The translations under genes and the position numbers were made by a program. The notes below the pieces were generated by a model, which saw only the letters and a list, made by a program, of their open reading frames with translations, was not told the origin of the DNA and ran no database searches. From NCBI RefSeq assembly GCF_963678635.1, contig NC_087070.1:48155467-48219466 (forward strand): DNA of 64,000 bases, given 5' to 3'. Source of the DNA: Symsagittifera roscoffensis. Lineage: Eukaryota > Xenacoelomorpha > Acoela > Convolutidae. This document shows positions 43,901 through 52,995 of the stretch, piece by piece. Within the stretch, counting starts at the first letter, position 1. Each line of letters starts with the position of its first letter.

Positions 43901-45037
43901 ACAAAATCTAAGCTGCCCCCCTTTCTTTTTCGCCATTACTACTGCGCAAGCCCATGGCGATTTCGAGGGCTCTATCATGTCGTATTCAAGCAACATTTCT
44001 ATTTCCGCTCGGCACGCTTCCGATTTATGTGGCGTCATTCGCCTTGCGCCTTCCCTATGAGGAACGGCGCCCTCTTCTAGTTCGATCTCGTGTTCGACGA
44101 AATTACAGCAACCGATGTCCGCCTTATGTTTTGAAAATACATCGGCGTTCCGATATAGGAGGTCCCGCAATTTTTCAAAATCTCCCTCACCTATTTTCCC
44201 TTTTAAATGTTCTATTTCTGGCAAAACCGGTTTGTCAGAATCTAGTTCACATGACGAGGGGCGTTCCGGAAAATTCGAGCAGCTTGATAAGCCGTCGTCC
44301 GTTTCGGATTTCATTGAAAACAATTTATGAATAGATTTTAATTCATTAATTCTCTTTAAAATTTTATCTTTATTTGCATGATAAGGACAGTCTTTCACAC
44401 TATATTTCTTCAAGTTTTGTGTCTCCTCATAGTCGGTCCTCATCGGCAAAGCGTAGCCAAGCTTCTTTCCACGCTGGATTGAAACCGTGGTGTGCAGTGT
44501 GTTCAACAACACACTGACACACATTCCGTTTCGCGTTACCGAGAAACTCCGACCTAAAATTACCGAACTCTGACTATTTGGATTCGGTACTAAGCAAACC
44601 TGTTTACTATCACTTAACGAATTCAAATTTCTCATTCTAAAAATTGCTACCACAGCCTGTCCTGGTTGTAATTTTACTTTTCTATCCAAAAAAATTGGTA
44701 CCTTGTTCTCGTCTGTTATTATCCTATTATTTGGTCTCTTAACATACTTTCGGTCCAGGTTTCTAATCCGTATCAGACCGTTGTTCAAATCAATCATCAC
44801 GTCAAAATTCCTGACAAAATCTCTGCCCAAGATGAATTGGTCGGCATCGTCCAGATTCTCTACCACCAGGAAGCTCATCCAAAGATCTCGTCCTCCCATG
44901 TGAAGGACCGTTATCGGTGTTCTTCCGGCTACGTAGATGGCTCCTCGATTTGCGGCTGCCAGTCGGAGATTCGTAGGAATCAGATCTTCCCGCGTGAAGC
45001 CCATTCTTTCCCAAGTTTTTATCGGCATCACACTCAC
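40997..45037 (-). CDS. E1 Pol: protease remainder, Ty3-type RT, RNase H, integrase N-terminal half
   Basis: Residues 1-90 complete the aspartic protease (LAAANRGAIYVAGRTPI and ILGRDFVRNFDVMI). RT follows at about 310-560: FFTTLDLGSAFWQVPL, MPFGLCNATATFQRLM, the catalytic YVDDVVI near 481 and FLGFANYYREFI. RNase H at about 625-750 starts with the Asp in FLDTDAS and carries AEMFAVV and LRVDNRAL. A linker of about 440 residues with three LSGE repeats is much longer than usual. The integrase zinc finger (H..H..CLSCQ) lies at about 1250-1300, then LVMIDHFTKYAEAVP with the first catalytic Asp. RT synthesises cDNA and integrase inserts it. The frame starts after a frameshift next to the DTG protease motif and ends at a frameshift inside integrase. 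Confidence 0.95.
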   Translation of the reverse strand: MSVMPIKTWERMGFTREDLIPTNLRLAAANRGAIYVAGRTPITVLHMGGRDLWMSFLVVENLDDADQFILGRDFVRNFDVMIDLNNGLIRIRNLDRKYVKRPNNRIITDENKVPIFLDRKVKLQPGQAVVAIFRMRNLNSLSDSKQVCLVPNPNSQSSVILGRSFSVTRNGMCVSVLLNTLHTTVSIQRGKKLGYALPMRTDYEETQNLKKYSVKDCPYHANKDKILKRINELKSIHKLFSMKSETDDGLSSCSNFPERPSSCELDSDKPVLPEIEHLKGKIGEGDFEKLRDLLYRNADVFSKHKADIGCCNFVEHEIELEEGAVPHREGARRMTPHKSEACRAEIEMLLEYDMIEPSKSPWACAVVMAKKKGGQLRFCCDFRYLNAVTIKDAYPIPRIDESLSKLGDAKFFTTLDLGSAFWQVPLRKKDREKTDFACELGLYQWKRMPFGLCNATATFQRLMAQALTGVTKKYGNLLMCYVDDVVIATPTLEDHIDRLDEVFGCMKRAGLKCKPSKCEILRDSIKYLGRKVDRHGVRPDPEAVEAVLTWKAPRTDTQLMSFLGFANYYREFIKGYADKVYPMQKLMRNKGKKFEWNDEAQVAFENIKRELCEAPVLGMPTEEGMYFLDTDASVVAISGILHQEQEWNGRTVLRPIAYGRKVLSDTEMKYGAPKAEMFAVVTFVEKYRAYLGSAPFKLRVDNRALSWLKTYSMDQSYIGRWIVRLDGYHMIIEHRMRDKHQNADSLSKKTEFYERLEQKQANQAEIKEGFSFLDKETYEALPLTRWLDKSGHPIPGHPELPVEKAAEIKILSKEDPVPLDLLLRSNLVQQELSRMNINSLSLLDKTVQVTPQVMRMLGGLLEREVTRDDPEWTAAVASLTVSEKVKIMPSRRQHEENERDCRTIVQQLVSSIPQEILTSTSYGQKEQGSSKRKKTVTFVDRDKEGEVVEQNLPQDYLSGEKDEEKNQQSQDQHPGQGNLSGESEINEEIPDERQDPENKVLSGEFRWMRRKHRHDLEERAFSSTTSSTDDASRNSGMDTYSDRNSSSGSKLSELAILVETRARDLDREVYQDPDSDRYLIPSERVFDNAADDLETIAVSKRSISLLPQKEVVRTDLQPFQQETQPLAEIWCVKMEEDTHQPNELNSQMRVMKTYLKARYRLSDLLRAQRNDRMTSNLKRWIENGAPDKGDLEEDSYRILRQYFMQKEGRLYLNKDGIVACRRREEDKVLYKYNAIVLPQLYQTELLFRSHDQMGHQGIDKVYQRILKRFEWPGMKKACEKWVTACLSCQQVKDPRKLGFPLQSIESSEFNEVVQIDHQKICMTDSGYNQVLVMIDHFTKYAEAVPA

Positions 45038-45617
45038 TACCTGTGTCCAGAAGCCCTGTGACTCCGATTTTTGTTCCGTTAGTGTCGAGCAGATGTGCTG
45101 TCACATCTGCTTCATATCCAATGTGTACTGCGTCTTGTTCCATCATGGCGTCATGGCCTATCTTGCGGACCTTGAGTTCCTCTTCTCCCAAATAGATCTG
45201 CCCTATTTGGTCATCATCTGTTGTTACATAAGTCCTGGTGTAGATACTGATCCCATCCACGTTCAGCATCACTTGATACGGCCCATAGACTTCCAGGTAG
45301 CGTCCATGAAGTTTCTTCATGCGAGGGCCACCCGTCGTTAGTAGTGCTCGCACAGCTCTCGATTCGGTGCGTGGCTCCACCTGCCTCAGATAATCTGTAT
45401 ATGTGTCCAAATGCATCAAGGTGAACTCGGATGGTTCACTCAGATTTCTGATCACCTGATGTCCAGCCACTGAGATTATCGATTGTATCTTGCTTCCTTG
45501 CGGCACCATGCCGAACCTCTGACCAGAGATAACATTAAGTTTCATACTCAAGCTGCTTGGTGCTTTTGCCTCTTCAACTTCCGTTGCTTCGAAGGCGTTC
45601 AATTGCTCCTGTAATTT
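44802..45617 (-). CDS. E1 protease N-terminal segment, same frame as Gag
   Basis: This continues the Gag frame after a TAA at the end of Gag. It holds a pre-protease region and the aspartic-protease active site GLLDTGS (near 45045). Right after this motif the sense frame is lost and resumes in the next Pol frame at VMPIKTW, a net one-base shift. Because the break falls within the protease active-site loop it is more likely damage or a sequence error than programmed frameshifting. The Gag stop could be real, as gag-pol boundaries often carry one. Confidence 0.75.
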   Translation of the reverse strand, partial: KLQEQLNAFEATEVEEAKAPSSLSMKLNVISGQRFGMVPQGSKIQSIISVAGHQVIRNLSEPSEFTLMHLDTYTDYLRQVEPRTESRAVRALLTTGGPRMKKLHGRYLEVYGPYQVMLNVDGISIYTRTYVTTDDDQIGQIYLGEEELKVRKIGHDAMMEQDAVHIGYEADVTAHLLDTNGTKIGVTGLLDTGSECDADKNLGKNGLHAGRSDSYESPTGSRKSRSHLRSRKNTDNGPSHGRTRSLDELPGGRESGRCRPIHLGQRFCQEF

Positions 45618-47159
45618 TTAATTCTCCAGCTCGAGTTTCACCTTTTGTTCAATCTCTTTCGTCACTAGTTCCTGTTGTACTCTATTTATAGCATCCCTCG
45701 CAGCTGCCCTATAATCGATTTTGAAGTCATCGGCCGCAGTTGCTGGTTCCGGTTCACGTGCTTCTTCTGTTACCGCTTGCATCTTCTTTGCTACCAGCTC
45801 TTGAGGTTTATCCTTTCTGCGTGCCTCCGCTTCACTCAAAAGTCGAGCCTTGCTGGCTTTCACTCCTGACAAAGCTTCTTCATGTCTTGGATGCTTGATG
45901 TCTGCCACTGCATCCCAGAATTGCGGACAATCTGATTTAAAATGACCTTCCAAGTTACAAAAGAAACACCTCGGGCCGAATTTCGCAATTACCCCTCTCA
46001 TGAAATCCTCGTGATCCAACTCTGACGCATCTTTGTCCTCGAGGCTAAAGCCTATTGCTTTCATGCCTTGTTTGTAAGCTGGGCATGCTGACACATGATG
46101 GTCTGTTGAACTGCAGTTAGCACAAGAACGTCTCTTGTCCATATCATCCCTCGGTTTGTACCAATTGTTCCCTTGGTTTGCTGGTCCGTTGTTAAAATTG
46201 CCATAATTGTTCTTGTAGTATCCAGATCTCGAAGGAGGTTTCAACAAAAGATACTCTTTTGACTTGAGCCTCAACTCCTCCGGTGTTGGCGCATTGGTTG
46301 ATAGTGGTGTGTAATGCGTTGCTAGCATCGTACGAAGTTCATCATTCTTCACACCATCGATGAATTTTGAGGCTACGGCCAGGTTCATCCTTCGGTTTGA
46401 CTCATCCGGTTGGCTGCGTCTTCTCAGCATTTCCAAATCATCGAGAAACTTGTCTATCGTTTCATCTTCTCGTTGCCTCCGTTTCTCGAAGCGCATCATC
46501 GCCTGGTGCCCCTGCACCCCTGATCCGAAACGGTTTAACAAGATTTCAAAGATTTTCTCAGCAGTGTCACGTTGATATAGCTTCTTGGCCATGACACAGT
46601 TCAGGGCTGTCCCTTCCAAGTTGCTGTTGAGCGCGCTGCATTCCTGTCTCTCCGACAAGTCCTCTTCCTCGAAATGCAGCTTCATTACCTCTATCCAGGT
46701 ATCAATACAGCCATCAGTTTCGTCTTTGTAGCATCTTGGCTTCTTAAAGACTCTTCTGGACTTCTCACTGCGTTCATTGGTTCTAGATAACCTCGTCAGG
46801 AATGTCTCCAAAGACGTGTTCAGGGGTTCAAATGCTGTGGCCATTGCCGTAGCATCCCTTGAGTGTCCCGCTTGAGTGTCCTCACACCTTGTCGAAGGCT
46901 CTGTGTGCGGTGCATCCCTGCAATCCGAATCACCATGAGCGTTTCCCGCTTGACCTACATGACTCCTCTTCGGGCTTGCCGGAATCACTTCTCCCAGTCG
47001 CATGTGTGCCTTGCGTTGGTCGTTCGTCAGAGGTCTGTCTGTTCCCCGTTGAATTTGCTCTACTGTTCGGGCCCCATGCTGTATTACCCCTTGTGGCATA
47101 GCCTGATGAACTGCCCCTGCCTCTAGTGGATCCATATGTCTTCCTCCTTTGATGTTCAT
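45618..47159 (-). CDS. E1 Gag: capsid and nucleocapsid
   Basis: The central part (about residues 150-300) fits the retrotransposon Gag capsid fold: CIDTWIEVMKLHF, then LEGTALN, then FEKRRQREDETIDKFLDDLEML. Near residues 340-360 and 395-415 are two zinc knuckles, CANCSSTDHHVSAC and CFFCNLEGHFKSDC, both of C-x2-C-x4-H-x4-C form, for RNA packaging. The first about 110 residues of this frame probably are not translated, since the frame of 47346-46930 covers the same stretch with a more natural composition. It ends in TAA with the protease frame continuing in phase. Gag builds the particle shell. Confidence 0.9.
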   Translation of the reverse strand: MNIKGGRHMDPLEAGAVHQAMPQGVIQHGARTVEQIQRGTDRPLTNDQRKAHMRLGEVIPASPKRSHVGQAGNAHGDSDCRDAPHTEPSTRCEDTQAGHSRDATAMATAFEPLNTSLETFLTRLSRTNERSEKSRRVFKKPRCYKDETDGCIDTWIEVMKLHFEEEDLSERQECSALNSNLEGTALNCVMAKKLYQRDTAEKIFEILLNRFGSGVQGHQAMMRFEKRRQREDETIDKFLDDLEMLRRRSQPDESNRRMNLAVASKFIDGVKNDELRTMLATHYTPLSTNAPTPEELRLKSKEYLLLKPPSRSGYYKNNYGNFNNGPANQGNNWYKPRDDMDKRRSCANCSSTDHHVSACPAYKQGMKAIGFSLEDKDASELDHEDFMRGVIAKFGPRCFFCNLEGHFKSDCPQFWDAVADIKHPRHEEALSGVKASKARLLSEAEARRKDKPQELVAKKMQAVTEEAREPEPATAADDFKIDYRAAARDAINRVQQELVTKEIEQKVKLELEN

Positions 47160-47346
47160 TGAAGTTCACCCTCGGTTCCCTGCTGGGACCTCCCGAGTTC
47201 GGCTCTCCTTCTTTTGGTCCACTCTTGCTGCTTAGTAACCCGTCCAACCTATCCATGATAGCCTGCGTTCGCCTCTCCATCATCGCGTCTATCTTTGTGT
47301 CAAGAGACCCAAGAGACTGCTCTTGCTGAATTCTTAACTTCTCCAT
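46930..47346 (-). CDS. E1 Gag middle segment
   Basis: This 138-codon frame has an alpha-helical start (LRIQQEQSLGSLDTKIDAMM) that continues the coiled coil of the upstream Gag frame. A Gly/Arg/Ser-rich low-complexity tract follows. One frameshift joins it to the N-terminal Gag frame near 47360 and another to the capsid frame near 46930-47100. In an intact element all three would be one protein. Confidence 0.65.
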   Translation of the reverse strand: MEKLRIQQEQSLGSLDTKIDAMMERRTQAIMDRLDGLLSSKSGPKEGEPNSGGPSREPRVNFNEHQRRKTYGSTRGRGSSSGYATRGNTAWGPNSRANSTGNRQTSDERPTQGTHATGRSDSGKPEEESCRSSGKRSW

Positions 47347-48475
47347 GTCGGCTCTTAAGCGTCATTCGCGACAAGTTCCTCGTCATATGTTCGTCCGTTC
47401 TTTCTTTCAAGCGTTTTTCGCTTCTGCCAACTTCTTGTCTGTTGCGGTTTATCTCTTCCCGCAGACTTTCTCTTTCAATGTGAACTGCTCTTTCTAGTTC
47501 ACTCATCCTTATCGACATCTGTTCATTTTGTTCTCCTAAACTGCCCACTATGTTGTTTAAGGCCTCCTCTAGTGCTGCCCCGTTATCCACGAGTGGCGTC
47601 ACTAGTGGCGGTGTAACCCTGTCGGTCCCAGGTAACTTCGTGCTTGTCGAGATCCGGGCCTTGACTCTCTGCTTCAACGTCTTTTCTTTATTTATTTCTG
47701 GATCCATTAACGCATTGCCTAGCCCTCTGGTTCTACTCTCTTCAGGTTGTGGCTCCGAACTTGTCCTAATCGCGAAGTCCTTTGACTGGCCCAGTGTGTT
47801 TGCCTCCTTGCTTATCGTTGTCACTACACCAAATTTGTCCATGGTTCCAGTCTCTCTTCCGACGTGTGCCTCACTCTCCTGGATCGAACTATTGAGGCTG
47901 ACTTGAGATCCAAAGTCCCCTTGCTCTTCTTCATCTTCCTCATCCTCCTGGGACTCACCATCGTTTCCTGCTCCTCCTCCCATGCTGAATGGAAAGAAGT
48001 TTCCTAACGTGTTCTTCATTCTTTCTGAGAACGATGACGACGTTGTTTGCTTCCCAGTTCCGCTTGCCATCATAGTTTTGTCTGTCGGAGATCTTCTAGT
48101 CGCCGCTACTTCAGTTGAGATGTCGGACAGTTCAAAAGAGGCAAAATCGGTGGAAGTGGCAAAATCGTGGCCTTGTTCTACCGGAGTAGATTCACTCGCC
48201 AGCCTTCTGCCTCTCGCTTCCAGTCCATTTACTCCCTGGTTGTCGTTCATGGTATGGTCCGTATTGACCTCCACTTCTAACAGTTCTCTTCGCTCTTCTG
48301 AGGTCTTCTGACTTCTCGTTTCAACCGTTCTGCCTGAAACCGTCTCCTCTTTATCGGACCGGGATCGCTTGATCCAATCCACAAAAGGATCGGTCATCGT
48401 TTTTCTTTGCTTTTCAGGTATGAATTTCCTAGAGCTATTACCTCGTTTTGGTATCCTTGACTTGTCTAGACTCAT
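47300..48475 (-). CDS. E1 Gag N-terminal segment
   Basis: 391 codons from the first ATG after the leader. The start is basic (SRIPKRGNSSRK, KRSRSDK), the middle has an acidic run (DEEDEEEQGDF), and residues about 320-380 are a strong coiled coil (EQNEQMSIRMSELERAV). This precedes the capsid and is longer than usual for a Ty3-type Gag. The frame is lost near 47360 by a one-base change. A matrix-like or multimerising role is inferred from position only. Confidence 0.8.
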   Translation of the reverse strand: MSLDKSRIPKRGNSSRKFIPEKQRKTMTDPFVDWIKRSRSDKEETVSGRTVETRSQKTSEERRELLEVEVNTDHTMNDNQGVNGLEARGRRLASESTPVEQGHDFATSTDFASFELSDISTEVAATRRSPTDKTMMASGTGKQTTSSSFSERMKNTLGNFFPFSMGGGAGNDGESQEDEEDEEEQGDFGSQVSLNSSIQESEAHVGRETGTMDKFGVVTTISKEANTLGQSKDFAIRTSSEPQPEESRTRGLGNALMDPEINKEKTLKQRVKARISTSTKLPGTDRVTPPLVTPLVDNGAALEEALNNIVGSLGEQNEQMSIRMSELERAVHIERESLREEINRNRQEVGRSEKRLKERTDEHMTRNLSRMTLKSRHGEVKNSARAVSWVS

Positions 48476-49267
48476 TCTCTATTTGTCACTTTTTAATGCC
48501 TATACTTAACTCGATTAATGCCTATACTTAACTCAATTCCTTATAGTTTTATTAACAATAATAATGACACAACACAATAAATTTCACCAGATTCTATTAA
48601 ATAGTGACCACGAATCCCTGTATGTTGTCAGAGTACAGTTTGTATGAAATTTATTCACACTAACCGAATATCGGTGGTAAGATTTGAAAACTAGCACAAT
48701 ATGATGTTATCAGTCAATTTAAAAGATAGTGTATTCACTACCCGATCAAGCCAAGTTTATGTTGATTTAAAATCAAAAACAAATAATATATATTGACACA
48801 ATATGAATGTATTATATAAAAAAACGTATGTGTCTTGTACTCTTAGTCGGTCGCAGTACAATAGTCGAACCTGTCTTTTAAAGAAAAAGTTTTCCCTGCT
48901 CGGTGCTGCACCAAACAGACAAAACTTTGAAGGCAGTAATTTTCTCAAGTGGGCGTCTATTGCACCCACCGAGTACTGTGTTACCTATCTGCCTTCGGAC
49001 TGCCCGAGCTAGACCTACTAAAATCCTCAGGGCAGTCACTTTTCCCAAAAACGTATTATGTTTCAATCCACACCAATGAATCACGCTCTTTTTAATTTAG
49101 ACTTAGTGTCGCGAATATCCGAGTTCGGACCTGTTTTGTATTAGTCTGGTTCTTATTGAAAGACAAGTTACCAGTGCAGTCACTGATACCTAGCCTGTGT
49201 GCTAATAACCTAATACCTCTCACTTTTTAGTCTTTCTTTCGTCTACCTAAGTCCTTAATAAAACAAT

Positions 49268-50930
49268 ACCCCTCCGGATTGGCACAAATAGGACCCTTCC
49301 GGATTGATAGAATCTAGACCCCTCCGGATTTGGACCCCTCTGAGTTGGTTACTATAATACCCCTCCGGATTTGGACCCCTCAGAATTAGCAACTATAAGA
49401 CCCCTCCGGATTCGGACCCCTCCGGTTTTGTGGAAAGTAAACCCCTCCGGATTCGGAGCCCTTAGCTCTGTCAAAGTAGCTTTTCGTAGTTTTCTTAATT
49501 TCAGCTTATACCCCTCCGGATACGTTCTGCGTTGCTTTTATGCTGCTTGAATTAACTGGGAAGGGTATAGGGTACTTTCCTAGACCCCTCCGGATTGAAG
49601 TTAAGGCACTTAATTGACAATTCACACTAACGGTGAAGGGTCTTATCACTTGCCTAATTTCGACTATATTATGGTTGTCTTGTGCCTTCAGCCCCCCCTT
49701 TTTGTCTAGAACTGTCCTAAGTTACTTAGTTCAATCGCTATCAACTTTTGGTAGGGGTATAAGGGTTTTTCAGAAAAATTTATAAAACGTGAAGGGTGTA
49801 CCCCTCCGGATTTGTGTAATTTTGCTAAAAACAATCTCAAAAAATTTTCTCGCTCGTTTTTCCGGGAAATTTCCCAATCCTGTCAGTAAGCTCAGCTAAT
49901 CTCTGATCTATTGGTACCAAGATCAACTCGATATGTTCTGTAGTTCCAAAGTTATTAACCAAAACGTCTTTTTTCCAAACTCAAAAATTTTCTCTCTTAT
50001 AGGTTCCGCCTAACTTTTTCCGCAAATCTGGTCCTTCCGACCTAAAAATTATTGATCTGAGCTCAGAAGGCCTATACTCTTCTAGTTCAATGCAAAAGAC
50101 CCGATCTAAAACGCTTTTGAAGAAAAAATTTTCGAAAAACTATGCTACCTGGACCCCTCCGGATTGATGAATCCACCAAATCAAACACGTTATGTTCGAT
50201 TTCTCTGCAACCCGGAAGGCTTTCGGGTAGCGGGTTTTAAAACTCGTAGATTCACTAGTGGACGTTGTCCGAACAACTATTTTTGCTGTCCTAACTCAAA
50301 GATTTCAAAAAATTTTCCGATTTTATAGTGTTTCTTACTATCAAAAAATGGGAAAATTTGGTTTTTGGTACCAAACTAGTTCCAACCACTTCCGAACTAA
50401 AGTTAACCGGTTCTACTTATTACAGTAGTGCAGTTACGATGTAACACACTAACTTAGCGCTTTTCACCGTTCATACGAGTCAAAAGTTCATTTCCGTTTC
50501 AAAAATTATCGATATCTCACAAATCGCGACTTGTGGGGGGATCAAAATATCGCTATTTTGACCCTAAAAACCGGTCTGTTTTCGTTGTTTTTCACTGAAA
50601 AACGATATAGGACTATTAATATAGGCTATATAAGTAATAATATTAGTAGTACTATACCCCTCCGGGTTTGTTTATTATCCGAATTAAGGTGCTTAACTCG
50701 GATATTCGCAGTTCGGTGAAGGGTCACTACAGTGCAGCACTGTCGAGCCCCCCACAGATTACTATCTTACTTTTTGTACCAAAAGGGATACAAAACTTGT
50801 TAACGATACCCAACAGTCGATTGTTGTTGTCGTTGAGCCCCTTCTTGTTGCTCCTTGTACTGCTTGCCGGATCGGTCTTCACCCAGGACCCTTCCGAATT
50901 GAGCGCAAATCAGCTGACCCTTCCGGATTG
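49268..50930 (-). repeat. Array of AATCCGGAGGGGT motifs in the E1 leader
   Basis: Seen on the plus strand as ACCCCTCCGGATT or close variants starting near 49268, 49293, 49318, 49334, 49359, 49375, 49400, 49416, 49441, 49510, 49584, 49800, 50153, 50656, 50888 and 50917. The first nine fall within 190 bases. Spacing is irregular, so this is not a simple tandem repeat; dispersed protein-binding or RNA-structure sites are possible. Confidence 0.8.
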
Positions 50931-51463
50931 AGCGCAATTTATCATTAACGTGCTTAAATGCTCAAATAACCCTACAGTACAAGCCTCACAAACTGGCCAC
51001 AAAATTGATCGTAACGATCCTGACTGATATAAATGCCTGTAACAACAATATATCTATCAACAACAAACGGGGGGGTTGAATCACATCTTGTCTGGGGGGA
51101 TGATTTCTACTGATTTTTTAAACTTTTTTAGTGTTTTTGGTTTTTTCGGTTATTTTTTATGTTTTTTGTTTTTCTTGGGTACTATACTTCTTTTTGTTTG
51201 GTTTTACTTATATCTTTAAGTGTTTTTTGTCACAAACCACTCAGGGGATGAGGGAATGGCCGATCCCCCCACCCTTCCTGGTTCGTGAATTTTCGGTCTT
51301 AACTAGGCTAAAAAACTATTCACGGCAATCCGGAAGGCCTCCGCGTTCCGAACTACCCTTCCGCCCCGGCGGTTTAGGCCTATAAAGGGCGTTAATGTGA
51401 GCATCCGCTCGGCGCGGAGTGCTCGTTAACGGTTCCGCCGGTCATGATGTTATAAAAGAATAA

Positions 51464-51478
51464 CACCCAGGAGCGCCA
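51464..51478 (-). promoter_or_regulatory. Putative primer-binding site of E1
   Basis: In sense TGGCGCTCCTGGGTG, 12 bases after the 5' LTR. It begins TGG as expected for pairing with a tRNA 3' CCA end and is exactly conserved, with TTTTA before it, in the otherwise diverged E3 leader (53008-53022). The tRNA was not identified. The 12-base offset from the LTR is larger than usual. Confidence 0.55.
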
Positions 51479-51490
51479 TAAAACCATGTA

Positions 51491-52403
51491 TGTAACATTC
51501 GCCTGGAAGATACATATCGACGGATAACAAAACTAAGTCTTAAGACGACTGGCTAGCGTCTAAACAGAGCTTTGTATGCTTTTCACCGTCTCTACCAAGC
51601 CAGTACTTTTCGGTGGTCTTTCCAACATCGGGTCGACAAAAACGTTACTGCTCTCCGGCTTCGACCAGAACGCTCAAATTAACTCAATTACATGCAAATA
51701 GTGAGCTCATGGCTGGGTCTCAGTATCCCCAGACCACGAGGTCACTCCTAAAAACAGGGCTACTATTTATTATATTACTATTGTTTTTGTTCAGTAGATA
51801 AAAATCATCATCTCCATCGAAGATGGATCAACCCTTTCCCCCAACTCCTAGCACCTCATCCTTGTCAAAACTAATCCAAATATCAATTAAATTCAAGTCA
51901 GGACATGACAGGATGCTAAAAGTTCATACGAGTCAATAAAAGTTTTCCGTCCCGAGACCCTTCCGGATTCTTGAATCCGGTGAATCAAGCCCGTTGATCT
52001 CGATTTCTTCCCAATCCGGAAGGCTGATTTCTTACCCTTCACCGTTGTTCGCAACGGCCTTGCAACTATTGTAGCAGCACAATAGTTGCAACTCGGAACG
52101 TTTTCTGCAATCTGCTGCTGTTTTTCTTATCACGATTATCGTTGCTATCGTCAGCGCAACTAATTTTGTTGTGTTTCTTCTCTCGTTTCTTGTTAAAATG
52201 GCCGTTTCAGCATTTCTCAGAAATGTGACGTCATCATTCGAATTTTTGAAATTTTAAAATACTAGAATATTCCAGCCCTCACCGTTTGGCTAAACGTTCC
52301 AATAACGCCCTTAGTTCTTAAAAACCACCAATCCGGAAGGCTTACTGCTAAAATTCCGAATTCTGCAGAGATTGCATTTTGGCCATTCTGGTCGAATGTC
52401 ACA
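51491..52403 (-). repeat. 5' LTR of E1
   Basis: Direct repeat of 27866-28778 with equal length (913) and about ten substitutions seen by eye. It would carry the promoter of the element. The outer edge is CACA followed by ATATAG of the old E3 LTR. Confidence 0.95.
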
Positions 52404-52995
52404 ATATAGTGAAACACAGTCGCACGAGAAAACGATAAGAACGAAGCCTCTTATCGTGGCAATCACACACGATAAGACCGATAGCAGAGAGAAACAGTGA
52501 GAAAGGAGGCTTCAGTGGGGAAGGAAAACTCCGCGGAACCCTCCCGTGCCACAAATTGGGAGAGATAACAACATTATCTCGAGAAGAACACGGGATGGAG
52601 GCTTGGCCCCCAGAGACTGTTATGTTGAAGGGCTGCAGTAAACTAACTTTTTAGCTACTCTGATGCCATAGAACTTTGAATTAACACCGGTGTAACTTGA
52701 TATTTTAGAGCATGTAGGGTGTTCGAGTCGTGTTTTTAATAACAGTCACGTAGTCTGACGTTCCGAGACTCAGCTATGTGGTTGTGTTCGCATGTAAATG
52801 AAAGCTGATCAAAAGTCGTTTGACTGATGGCCTAAAAATAGTAACTTTTTACTTAGCCCTAAACAGATCAGAAAATCAACTGGCAAGGTCGAGACGGTGA
52901 AAAACGAGTAGGATTAAGGTAATTGACGCCTGGCAGTCATTAATAGGTACTGTTTCTACGCTCCGTCATTGTGTAGTATTTGGGCGAATGTTATG
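52404..52995 (+). repeat. Right part of the split 5' LTR of old element E3
   Basis: Plus-strand sequence related to the E1 LTR in sense. Near 52890 AAGGTCGAGACGGTGAAAA parallels the E1 TTGGTAGAGACGGTGAAAA, and the end GGGCGAATGTTA parallels the E1 LTR terminus. Together with 27680-27865 it makes an LTR of about 780 bases. Confidence 0.75.

Larger units (their letters stand above)
48476..51490 (-). promoter_or_regulatory. E1 3-kb 5' leader with motif array and A-rich tract
   Basis: No gene-like frame is seen between the 5' LTR and Gag. In sense it starts with the primer-binding site, then a GC-rich segment, an A-rich tract (51250-51100 region), and then an array of AATCCGGAGGGGT-type motifs. 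An ACGGTGAAGGGT-like phrase also recurs (49629, 49789, 50715), and both motifs have relatives in the LTR. A leader this long suggests RNA-level functions such as packaging or internal initiation. Confidence 0.6.
27866..52403 (-). mobile_element. E1: giant 24.5-kb Ty3-like LTR retrotransposon
   Basis: Two 913-base direct LTRs enclose gag, pol with protease-RT-RNase H-integrase order (the Ty3 order), a macro domain and a giant ORF3, all on the minus strand. With ends read as GT...AC, exact AATAT lies on both sides (27862-27866 and 52403-52407); the common TG...CA form gives no clean duplication. The flanks join to one continuous old LTR once E1 is removed, which fixes the insertion boundaries. 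The LTRs differ at only about ten positions by eye, suggesting a recent insertion. Usual Ty3-type elements are 5-12 kb. Confidence 0.95.

Noticed and set aside
45030-45045. Programmed frameshift in the protease
   Set aside because: The shift falls inside the active-site loop directly after DTG, where recoding would be pointless; mutation or sequence error is more likely.
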